From JBKHBT01 sp046542255 (GTDB lineage: Bacteria; UBP14; UBA6098; JBKHBT01): a DNA stretch of 11,276 bases. Both the position numbers and the translations under genes were made by a program. Shown in pieces: positions 1-6,634 of the stretch. The first letter of the stretch is position 1; each line of letters opens with the position of its first letter. Below the pieces are notes generated by a model, which did no database searches, had not been told where the DNA came from, and saw nothing but the letters and a program-made list of their open reading frames with translations. The stretch lies in the NCBI GenBank assembly GCA_046542255.1, contig JBKHBT010000107.1, forward strand, positions 1-11,276, written 5' to 3'.

Positions 1-1
1 T

Positions 2-76
2 AATTTAATGAAGCAAGCGATTTGTGCGGCGAGTCATTTAACAATGGATCCAAATTTCCAATCAAAAAATAGATAA
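2..76 (+). CDS. possible 3' end of an upstream gene (partial)
   Basis: This is the only forward frame open from the left edge; the other two stop within the first eight bases. It reads about 24 codons, ending in ...DPNFQSKNR, then TAA at 74-76. An ATG lies at 8-10 but no Shine-Dalgarno sequence can be seen before it, so a tail of a longer gene is more likely than a small gene. Chance openness over 75 bases is quite possible. I do not recognise the peptide and assign no function. Confidence 0.22.
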   Translation, partial: NLMKQAICAASHLTMDPNFQSKNR

Positions 77-159
77 TTAGGCAAATAATACTTGCAAATT
101 TAACAAAAAGGAAATAAAAATTTTAGCAGAATATTATTAGCCTTTTTCGACAAAAAAGC

Positions 160-188
160 TTGATTTGCTTCGATGTTCTTGCTATTTT
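160..188 (+). promoter_or_regulatory. putative promoter of the yebC-ruv operon
   Basis: A TTGATT box at 160-165 and a TATTTT box at 183-188 are separated by 17 bases. The predicted transcription start near 195 would leave a leader of about 38 bases before yebC. The downstream element has the TAnnTT form also seen in the two other promoter candidates in this window (2975-3003 and 8393-8422), which strengthens each call. It is a prediction from sequence only; in AT-rich DNA such matches are common. Confidence 0.45.
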
Positions 189-232
189 AGATTATTAGAA
201 GAATTGAAAACATAATGCTATAGGGAGTCTTT

Positions 233-985
233 ATGAGTGGTCACAATAAATGGAGTTCGATCAAGCATAAGAAAGGCGCAGCCGATGCCAAGCGAGGCAA
301 GCTTTTCAGTAAATTGATCAGAGAAATTACAGTCGCAGCCCGTGATGGCGGTGGCGATATCGAATTTAATCCACGCCTTAGAAGCGCGGTAGAACAAGCG
401 AAAACAGCCAATATGCCTGCCAATAATATCGAAAATGCAATAAAACGTGGTACGGGCGAATTGCCCGGCGTGGATTATGAAGAAATGACCTATGAAGGAT
501 ACGGCCCTAATGGTGTTGCAATTATGATCAATACGCTTACCGATAATAAAAATCGAACCGTGGCTGAAGTTCGTCATATATTCGATAAATACGGCGGTTC
601 GATGGGCGAGTCGGGTTGCGTTAATTGGATGTTCGATAGAAAAGGCATGATAATAGTCAAAGCCGATCAGCTCGATGAGGAAGAGATGCTCGATAAGGCT
701 CTCGAAGCCGGCGCAGAAGATATGGAAACAGATGAAGAGTTCTATACCATATATACTGAAGCCAATGCACTTCATGAAGCAGCCGAAGAGCTGAAAAAAG
801 CCGGTGTCAAAATCGAAAATGAAGAACTGACCTATGTACCACAGAACACTATCAAAGTCGAAGGAAAAGATGCCGAGAAGGTGCTTCGTCTGATGGACGC
901 TTTCGAAGACCAGGACGATTCACAGAATGTAGTTACTAATGCAGATATCGATGATGAGGTAGTGGAGGAATTCCATAATCAATAA
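233..985 (+). CDS. yebC: YebC/PmpR (TACO1) family regulatory protein
   Basis: A 250-residue protein of normal family length. It opens with the diagnostic MSGHNKWSSIKHKKGAADAK stretch and carries the other family hallmarks: KLFSKLIREI, an NMPxxNIExAIKRGTG segment, YEGYGPNGVA, and NRTVAEVRHIFDKYGGSMGESGCVNWMF. The family is cytoplasmic. It was first described as DNA-binding regulators; the mitochondrial member TACO1 and more recent work on bacterial YebC link it to translation, including of proline-rich stretches. The start is supported by AGGGAG at 222-227, five bases ahead of ATG. Placement directly before ruvC/ruvA/ruvB is the classical arrangement in many bacteria. Its 3' end contains GGAGGA (964-969), which encodes Glu-Glu and might also act as a ribosome site for the next gene. 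Confidence 0.95.
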   Translation: MSGHNKWSSIKHKKGAADAKRGKLFSKLIREITVAARDGGGDIEFNPRLRSAVEQAKTANMPANNIENAIKRGTGELPGVDYEEMTYEGYGPNGVAIMINTLTDNKNRTVAEVRHIFDKYGGSMGESGCVNWMFDRKGMIIVKADQLDEEEMLDKALEAGAEDMETDEEFYTIYTEANALHEAAEELKKAGVKIENEELTYVPQNTIKVEGKDAEKVLRLMDAFEDQDDSQNVVTNADIDDEVVEEFHNQ

Positions 986-1040
986 TAAAAAAGAATCCTA
1001 TTCAAAAGATCTTCACAAAAGGCAAAGCCAGAAAGATGAC

Positions 1041-1847
1041 CTGTCACATATCAAGCTTTTTATTAGCGATCTCGATGGTACTTTGCTGGATTCTGAAGGC
1101 AAGATGCATGCGGATAATATCCATGCTGTAGAATCGCTACGAAAGCGTGGTATCAAGTTTTCCATTGCAACCGGCAGGATGATGACGGCTGCTCTATCAC
1201 CGCTGAAGGGCCTCGAAATCGATTTCCCGATGATTACGCTAAATGGCTGCTATGTCGGGCATCCTGAGCTTTTCCACAAACCGATTCCGAATGAGATTAT
1301 TTATAGGGTTTTACCCATTATCGATGGAATCGATGCCACAATCGTAGCGATGAAGAAAGACAATGCCTTCATGGCCGGCCATGAGCATATAGAAAACAAA
1401 GCGCTCGAGAATTGGGTATCCAATATCGAATATGTCCCAAAAATAAAAAAACAACATCTATCATCTACTACCGAATTTCTTATAACAGGACCGAAGGATG
1501 CAATCGATAATTTCCACAATAGTTGCAAAGAAATCCTCGGCGAAGATGCAGATATTTTTACTTTTCCGTCATTGCGATATAAACCCTTATGGTATAGCGA
1601 AATACGAGCTAAAAATGTAAACAAGGGCGAATCACTACAGGTTTTTCGCGAGCATCTTGGCCTTAAGAAAGATGAAGTTTTTATAGTCGGCGATTATCTA
1701 AATGATATCGAGCTTTTCGAAGAAGCCGGATTTTCTGCCGCACCGTCTAATGCCCTTGAAATCGTCAAAGAAAAGGCGGATTATATTTCGCCAAAATCCA
1801 ATGATGAGCTTGCAATTGTCGAAATAATAGATAGATTTTTTACCTGA
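1041..1847 (+). CDS. Cof-type HAD-superfamily hydrolase, start codon unresolved
   Basis: All four HAD motifs can be seen. Motif I is LFISDLDGTLL, with the nucleophile and acid Asp pair, encoded at about 1056-1088. Motif II is FSIATGR. The motif III lysine lies near NKGES, and motif IV is GDYLNDIELF. The cap region between motifs II and III is that of the Cof/YidA (type IIB) phosphatases, which remove phosphate from sugar phosphates, nucleotides or cofactors such as pyridoxal phosphate. The substrate cannot be predicted. The first ATG/GTG/TTG in frame is TTG 1083, which would cut off motif I, so the true start must be upstream. The frame is open back to 963 and offers only CTG 1041, ATC 978/1050 or ATA 975. 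CTG 1041 gives the usual short lead, LSHIKLFISDLDGT, and is used here. A one-base sequence error is the alternative. The stop at 1845-1847 lies two bases before ruvC. Confidence 0.85.
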   Translation: MSHIKLFISDLDGTLLDSEGKMHADNIHAVESLRKRGIKFSIATGRMMTAALSPLKGLEIDFPMITLNGCYVGHPELFHKPIPNEIIYRVLPIIDGIDATIVAMKKDNAFMAGHEHIENKALENWVSNIEYVPKIKKQHLSSTTEFLITGPKDAIDNFHNSCKEILGEDADIFTFPSLRYKPLWYSEIRAKNVNKGESLQVFREHLGLKKDEVFIVGDYLNDIELFEEAGFSAAPSNALEIVKEKADYISPKSNDELAIVEIIDRFFT

Positions 1848-1849
1848 TA

Positions 1850-2350
1850 ATGAGAGTTTTAGGCATAGATCCGGGAATCAAAAATCTTGGATGGGGAATT
1901 GTCGAGGGCGAAAAGCGCAAGATACACCATCTCGATTCAGGCGTTTTTTCTCCCACCCGGTCGGATGACCTTGGCGAGAAACTCCTTGCCATTTTTGATT
2001 TCCTCTGCGAGAAAATCGAACAATACCAACCTGACCTTGTAGCTATTGAATCGGTATTCGTATCCAAAAATCCCAGGAATACACTGAGATTGGGCGAAGT
2101 AAGAGCCGCTGCAATTTTGGCATGTACACAAAAAAAGACTAAATTCAAGGACTATGCGCCCCGGGAAGTCAAAAAAAACTTAACAGGCTCTGGTGCTGCT
2201 AATAAAAACCTTGTCGCCGATATGGTTTGCACAATTCTCAAAATGAAAAGGCAAAAGAGCAAACTGGATAGATATGATGCAATCGCTCTGGCCATTTCAG
2301 GTATTTGGGATATGCAATGGAAAGTAAATACCAAAAAGCATAAAAAATAA
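1850..2350 (+). CDS. ruvC: Crossover junction endodeoxyribonuclease RuvC
   Basis: A 166-residue RNase H-fold nuclease that cuts Holliday junctions symmetrically after RuvAB has moved them. The four metal-binding acidic residues are in place: D7 in the opening GIDPG, E67 in LVAIES, and D140 and D143 in LDRYDAIALA. The basic C-terminus ends KKHKK. Start is ATG 1850, two bases after the HAD stop. No convincing Shine-Dalgarno sequence lies in front of it, so translation is probably coupled to the HAD gene. It is followed 26 bases later by ruvA, giving the resolvase with its motor in one operon. Length and motifs are normal. Confidence 0.96.
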   Translation: MRVLGIDPGIKNLGWGIVEGEKRKIHHLDSGVFSPTRSDDLGEKLLAIFDFLCEKIEQYQPDLVAIESVFVSKNPRNTLRLGEVRAAAILACTQKKTKFKDYAPREVKKNLTGSGAANKNLVADMVCTILKMKRQKSKLDRYDAIALAISGIWDMQWKVNTKKHKK

Positions 2351-2376
2351 TAATGTAAATAAAGCAAAGAGGAAAT

Positions 2377-2958
2377 ATGATAGATTCAATCAGGGGAAAA
2401 TTGATTATAAAAGAGCCAGCTCGTGCGGTAATCGAATGCGGCGGCATTGGTTTTGAACTGAATATCCCTTATAGCACATATCAGGTTTTGCCCAAAAAGG
2501 GCGAAAAATGCAGCTTATTTGCCCATCTTGTCCACCGCGAGAATGCTATGGAACTGTATGGCTTTTCCAGCCAGAAAGAACGTGAGCTTTATCGCAAACT
2601 TATAGCTGTTTCCGGGATTGGGCCCAAGATCGGCATCGCAGTTCTCTCGGGAATGGATGTCGATAGCTTTATTTCTGCAATCAAAGCAGGCGAATCCGGT
2701 TATCTGACCAAAATCTCTGGTATCGGCAAGAAAACAGCACAGAGATTGATAGTCGAACTTCGCGACAGGGTCAAAGATATTGTTCTCGATGAGAAAGATG
2801 AACCATCTTCATTAGGTAAAGCCGATGAAGCACTCGATGTTCTACTGACTCTTGGTTATAAAAAACCGCAGGCCGAAAAGGCAATAAAAAGAGTTATGAA
2901 GGCTAAAAAGGGCATATCGGTCGAGGAAATCGTCAAATTATCATTAAAAGAGATATAA
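2377..2958 (+). CDS. ruvA: Holliday junction branch-migration protein RuvA
   Basis: A 193-residue tetrameric junction-binding subunit that loads the RuvB motor onto Holliday junctions. It has an N-terminal OB-fold (about residues 1-63, opening MIDSIRGKLI), two helix-hairpin-helix motifs (VSGIGPKIGIAVLSG near 78-92 and ISGIGKKTAQRLIVEL near 113-128), a linker, and the C-terminal RuvB-contacting domain (about 148-193, with EALDVLLTLGYKKPQAEKAI). In E. coli the acidic pin at the junction centre is E55-D56; here the aligned residues read E55-N56. Start ATG has AGAGG at 2368-2372, four bases upstream. It lies between ruvC and ruvB, with an 81-base gap and a possible promoter before ruvB. Confidence 0.96.
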   Translation: MIDSIRGKLIIKEPARAVIECGGIGFELNIPYSTYQVLPKKGEKCSLFAHLVHRENAMELYGFSSQKERELYRKLIAVSGIGPKIGIAVLSGMDVDSFISAIKAGESGYLTKISGIGKKTAQRLIVELRDRVKDIVLDEKDEPSSLGKADEALDVLLTLGYKKPQAEKAIKRVMKAKKGISVEEIVKLSLKEI

Positions 2959-2974
2959 AAATCGATAGATAGAA

Positions 2975-3003
2975 TTGACTTAGCATTGTTTTTTTTATAT
3001 CTT
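2975..3003 (+). promoter_or_regulatory. putative internal promoter before ruvB
   Basis: TTGACT at 2975-2980 and TATCTT at 2998-3003 are spaced by 17 bases, with a run of eight T in the spacer (2989-2996). A start of transcription near 3010 would give a short leader to a ruvB start at 3039 and would sit beside, or remove, the earlier TTG at 3012. The -10 hexamer is identical to that of the promoter before the ZapB-like gene (8417-8422). It would allow ruvB and the secreted-protein genes after it to be expressed apart from yebC-ruvCA. Prediction only. Confidence 0.5.
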
Positions 3004-3038
3004 AAATTTGTTTGAAGAATTTTAATACGGAAGGTATA

Positions 3039-4067
3039 TTGGAAGAGCGCGAGAATCTGACAGGCGAACAGCTCGATGATGAAATTCAATTAGAGAGTAC
3101 TCTTCGTCCGCAAAAGCTTGAATATTTCCTTGGCCAGACCAAGCTGAAAAGGAAACTTCGTGTATTTCTTAAGGCAGCAAAATTTCGCGAAGAACCACTC
3201 GACCACAGCCTTTTCCACGGACCACCAGGAACAGGGAAAACCACGCTCGCCAATATCATAGCTAATGAAATGGAAGTCGATATTGTAACTTCATCGGGCC
3301 AAATTCTCGAGAAAGCCGGCGACCTTGCCGGAATACTTACTTCACTCGAAGAAGGCGATGTTTTCTTCATCGATGAAATCCATCGCTTGAACCAGACGGT
3401 CGAGGAATATCTTTATTCGGCTATGGAAGACCATTTTCTTGATATTGTGATAAATCAAGGCCCTTCAGCAAGAACCGTAAGGCTGAATCTGGAGCCTTTT
3501 ACACTCGTTGGCTCTACGACAAGGCCGGGAATGCTAACCTCCCCACTTCGGTCAAGATTTGGCATAATAGAAAGGCTTCATTATTATCAGCCGGAAGAGC
3601 TGAAGCTTATTGTGCTTCGCTCGGCCAGAATTCTCGACATCGAAATCGAGGATGATGCTGCCTTTGAGATCGCAAGACGTTCCAGAGGCACACCAAGAAT
3701 AGTCAATAGGCTTCTTAGAAGGGTACGCGATTATGCTCAGGTCGAAGGCGATGGAGTCATCAGGCTCGATATAACAAAATATGCACTAAAAATTCTCGAT
3801 ATAGACGAAGCCGGACTCGATGATATGGACAGAAGCATATTAAAGATTATTATCAATAATTACAAAGGTGGGCCAGTCGGAATCAAGACTATTGCCGTGG
3901 CATTGTCCGAAGATGTCAATACAATCGAAGAGATGTATGAGCCATATCTTGTGCAGCAAGGTTTCCTGATGAGGACCACGCGCGGCAGAGTAGCCACTGC
4001 TCTTGCAGGAAAACATCTCAAAATTAACTATAACGGCTTGCAAATTCAGAAAAATGAATTATTTTGA
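3039..4067 (+). CDS. ruvB: Holliday junction branch-migration ATPase RuvB
   Basis: A hexameric AAA+ helicase motor that drives branch migration with RuvA; 342 residues from this start. Numbered from here: Walker A GPPGTGKT at 61-68, Walker B FFIDEIH at 109-115, the sensor/arginine-finger segment GSTTRPGMLTSPLRSRFG at 158-175, and the C-terminal winged-helix DNA-binding domain ending near TTRGRVAT. TTG 3039 is preferred over TTG 3012 for two reasons. GGAAGG lies at 3029-3034, four bases before it, while nothing similar precedes 3012. The resulting N-terminus (MEERENLTGEQLDDEIQLES, then TLRP) also has the family's usual length. A promoter candidate sits just upstream. The next gene begins 30 bases after the stop, so cotranscription with the secreted-protein genes is likely. 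Confidence 0.96.
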   Translation: MEERENLTGEQLDDEIQLESTLRPQKLEYFLGQTKLKRKLRVFLKAAKFREEPLDHSLFHGPPGTGKTTLANIIANEMEVDIVTSSGQILEKAGDLAGILTSLEEGDVFFIDEIHRLNQTVEEYLYSAMEDHFLDIVINQGPSARTVRLNLEPFTLVGSTTRPGMLTSPLRSRFGIIERLHYYQPEELKLIVLRSARILDIEIEDDAAFEIARRSRGTPRIVNRLLRRVRDYAQVEGDGVIRLDITKYALKILDIDEAGLDDMDRSILKIIINNYKGGPVGIKTIAVALSEDVNTIEEMYEPYLVQQGFLMRTTRGRVATALAGKHLKINYNGLQIQKNELF

Positions 4068-4097
4068 TAAAATAAACGATTAATAAATGGAGGTATT

Positions 4098-4931
4098 ATG
4101 AGAACCCTGGGTTTTTTATTAGTATTAATTGTATCTTTGGCAGCTTTTGCGCAGACTGACGATGTGGTCGCCGAAGTAAACGGCACTGAGATCACAAAAG
4201 CCGACTTTAAGAATATCGATAGCCAAAAATTCGAGCATATCGATTTAAGCCAGATGGATCAGCACATGAGACAAGAAATTCTCGATGAATTAATCAATAA
4301 AACTCTTCTTTATAGTGAAGCAAAAGATGCTAATCTCACTCAAACAGAATTATATAAAGAAATGATGGAATCTTATAAGAAAAAGGCTCTCATTGAGACT
4401 TTTATTCAGACTGAAATTTACCCAAATATCGAAGTCTCAGAAGAAGAGATTCAAAGAGAATATAAATCTAATTGGAACTATTATAAGCCTGAAAGAATGA
4501 AAGTTGCAATGATTATGGCCAAAGGAACCGATGATATCTCTGAAGCACTAGCAACTCTCAAAGCCGCCGATTTCAAAAGTGATGAAAATAGTCAAAAGAA
4601 TGTAGATATCTATGAAGAAATGCACAATTCAAATACCGAATTTATGATAAATGATATAAGAAAAGATGAGTATTTCGTCAAAGAAATCGAAGGTTTTTGG
4701 GATGCGAAGCCCGGCGATTTCATCGGGCCAGAGGAGGTTCACGGAGAAAAGATGGCTTTCAAAGTTATCGAAAGAATTCCAGAAGATTCCGTGCCCCTCG
4801 GTGAAGTCAGCGATGAAATAAAAAAGAAGCTTAAAAGAAGAAAACTCGATGAATATATAAGAGGACATGCCGAAGAGCTCAGGAAAAATGCTACGATAAC
4901 TATTCATAATAATGTATTAAATGATATGTAA
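4098..4931 (+). CDS. Exported SurA/PpiC-like chaperone, parvulin domain degenerate
   Basis: 277 residues. A signal peptide (MRTLGFLLVLIVSLAAFAQ, cleavage expected near 18-19) lacks a lipobox Cys, so the protein is probably a soluble periplasmic one. A SurA-N-like helical region follows (about 22-128, starting VVAEVNGTEITKADF), then a parvulin-like segment (about 132-228) and a closing helix with LGEVSDEIKKKLKRRKLDEY (about 234-253), the layout of SurA/PrsA foldases. The two histidines usual in active parvulins cannot be found: the RHILV-like strand reads AMIMA (137-141), and the late G-x-HI-like strand reads GEKMAFKV. The likely role is outer-membrane or secreted-protein chaperoning rather than prolyl isomerisation. 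GGAGG at 4089-4093 precedes ATG by four bases. It sits 11 bases before a secreted peptidase-like gene. Confidence 0.8.
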   Translation: MRTLGFLLVLIVSLAAFAQTDDVVAEVNGTEITKADFKNIDSQKFEHIDLSQMDQHMRQEILDELINKTLLYSEAKDANLTQTELYKEMMESYKKKALIETFIQTEIYPNIEVSEEEIQREYKSNWNYYKPERMKVAMIMAKGTDDISEALATLKAADFKSDENSQKNVDIYEEMHNSNTEFMINDIRKDEYFVKEIEGFWDAKPGDFIGPEEVHGEKMAFKVIERIPEDSVPLGEVSDEIKKKLKRRKLDEYIRGHAEELRKNATITIHNNVLNDM

Positions 4932-4942
4932 ACTGGAGGGGC

Positions 4943-6634
4943 ATGTTTTCAAAAAAAAATGTTTTAATTTGCATATTATTATTTATCAGCATTCAATTAG
5001 CTGCTTCAGAAAGTCAATTATTAAATATCATAGAAACCGAATTAGAAAATTCGGTTTCTGAGCTTAAGTATTCCGATAAATCAGAATTATATTATCTTTC
5101 ATACGGAATAACAGGATATCATAGAATAAGCCTTTCTTATGAATTGGGCACACTATCGCGCGAAAATGATTACCGCGAAAGAATTCTGGATATCGACCTT
5201 CGAGTAGGCGACTATCACCGGGACAATACTCATGAACTTCGCGAAAAATACGGCGGTAGTTCCTACTATCGTGGTATCGGAAGAGTGGATATACCGATTA
5301 ATGACGATAAAGAAGCCATCAAAGATGCCATCTGGCTTGCAACCGATGAAGCCTACAAAGATGCCATCGACAAATATCAAAAAGTCCTCAGAAATACAAA
5401 AGTCAAAGTCGAGGCGGATGATACGTCATCTGACTTTTCCAAAATCCAACCATCGATTCATTTAGAAGAACCGGTAGATGTCGAACTTGATAAGGAAAAA
5501 TGGCATGGAATCTTGCAGGATTTATCTTCCAAAATGAAAGAAAATCCTGATGTGTATTCGGGTAATGTTAATCTTCGGCTGACTTCAAAAAACTCCTATT
5601 TCGTCAATTCCGAAGGGACAAAGATTCAGCAGAGCAATAAATTTCTTACGCTTAGTATTTATATGAATACTATTGCCGAAGATGGCATGGAGCTTTATCG
5701 CTCGAAAAATTTTTCATCCGGTAGGCTCGATGATTTGCCATCTCCCGAAGCTCTCGGCGACACAATAAGCCGGCTGATGACAGAGCTTACCGAACTTCGC
5801 AATGCCGAAATGGTCGAGCCATATTCTGGCCCGGCGATTCTTATGAGTCGTGCCAGTGGCGTGTTTTTCCACGAGATATTCGGGCATAGGATAGAAGGGC
5901 ATCGTCAAAAATCAGTCAATGATGGACAGACCTTCTCTGACAAAGTCGGAGAATCTATTTTGCCGGAATTCCTATCCATATACGATGACCCGACTATTGA
6001 TCGATTCAATGGTGAAGGATTACGAGGTTACTTTAAATATGACGATGAAGGCACAAAAGCCAGAAGAGTCGATGTAGTTAAAAATGGCACCTTGAATGAA
6101 TTCTTGATGTCGCGTAGCCCTATCGAAAATTTCCCGGAAAGCAATGGCCATGCAAGAAGACAGCCCGGAAATAGAGCCGTATCAAGGCAAGGTAATCTTT
6201 TTATCCATTCTGATAAAGAGATGTCCTATGAGAATCTACGTCAAAAGCTGAAGGATGAAATCAAAGAGCAGGATAAACCCTTTGGCCTTCTTTTCGCAGA
6301 TATTTCTGGCGGTTTCACGATGACTGGCCGATATGGCCCGCAATCATTCAAAGTGCAGCCACTGATGGTCTATAAGGTTTATGCAGATGATAGGCCGGAT
6401 GAGCTGGTTCGCGGTGTCGATATCGTTGGTACGCCGCTTACTTCCTTCAGCAAGATAATCGCAACCGCCGATGATTATGGCATTTTCAATGGTTCATGCG
6501 GCGCGGAATCGGGAATGATTCCTGTTTCTGCTATTTCGCCGAGTATCCTGGTTTCGCAAATCGAGGTGGAGAAGAAAATGAAAGGGCAGGATAGGCCACC
6601 GATTCTCTCGCCACCGGCAAAGGGGGTAAACTGA
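4943..6634 (+). CDS. Secreted TldD/PmbA-family metallopeptidase (active-site intact)
   Basis: 563 residues with a signal peptide (MFSKKNVLICILLFISIQLA, cleavage near ASES). The C-terminal half is TldD/PmbA: HEIFGH at 310-315 (bases 5870-5887) gives zinc ligands H310 and H315 and catalytic E311; the GHRIEGH context fits TldD; and C519 in GSCGAESGMIPV matches the distal Cys zinc ligand of TldD. Family-typical YFVNSEGT (219-226) and YDDEGTKARR (366-375) are present. In E. coli, TldD with TldE forms a cytoplasmic protease that degrades unfolded peptides and matures microcin B17. Here the signal peptide predicts action in the periplasm or outside. The GGAGGGG ribosome site is unusually close to ATG. 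The gene ends in a one-base overlap (TGATG) with a paralogue. Substrate unknown. Confidence 0.88.
   Translation: MFSKKNVLICILLFISIQLAASESQLLNIIETELENSVSELKYSDKSELYYLSYGITGYHRISLSYELGTLSRENDYRERILDIDLRVGDYHRDNTHELREKYGGSSYYRGIGRVDIPINDDKEAIKDAIWLATDEAYKDAIDKYQKVLRNTKVKVEADDTSSDFSKIQPSIHLEEPVDVELDKEKWHGILQDLSSKMKENPDVYSGNVNLRLTSKNSYFVNSEGTKIQQSNKFLTLSIYMNTIAEDGMELYRSKNFSSGRLDDLPSPEALGDTISRLMTELTELRNAEMVEPYSGPAILMSRASGVFFHEIFGHRIEGHRQKSVNDGQTFSDKVGESILPEFLSIYDDPTIDRFNGEGLRGYFKYDDEGTKARRVDVVKNGTLNEFLMSRSPIENFPESNGHARRQPGNRAVSRQGNLFIHSDKEMSYENLRQKLKDEIKEQDKPFGLLFADISGGFTMTGRYGPQSFKVQPLMVYKVYADDRPDELVRGVDIVGTPLTSFSKIIATADDYGIFNGSCGAESGMIPVSAISPSILVSQIEVEKKMKGQDRPPILSPPAKGVN

Noticed and set aside
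121..150. Terminator of an upstream gene in the TTTTAGC...CCTTTTTC segment
   Set aside because: No stable stem can be formed next to the T run; only short direct repeats of TTAGC.
218..775. Long minus-strand open frame (185 codons) across yebC
   Set aside because: It is the antisense shadow of a clearly conserved yebC; its product resembles no family and is rich in F, I and H, as expected from reversed coding sequence.
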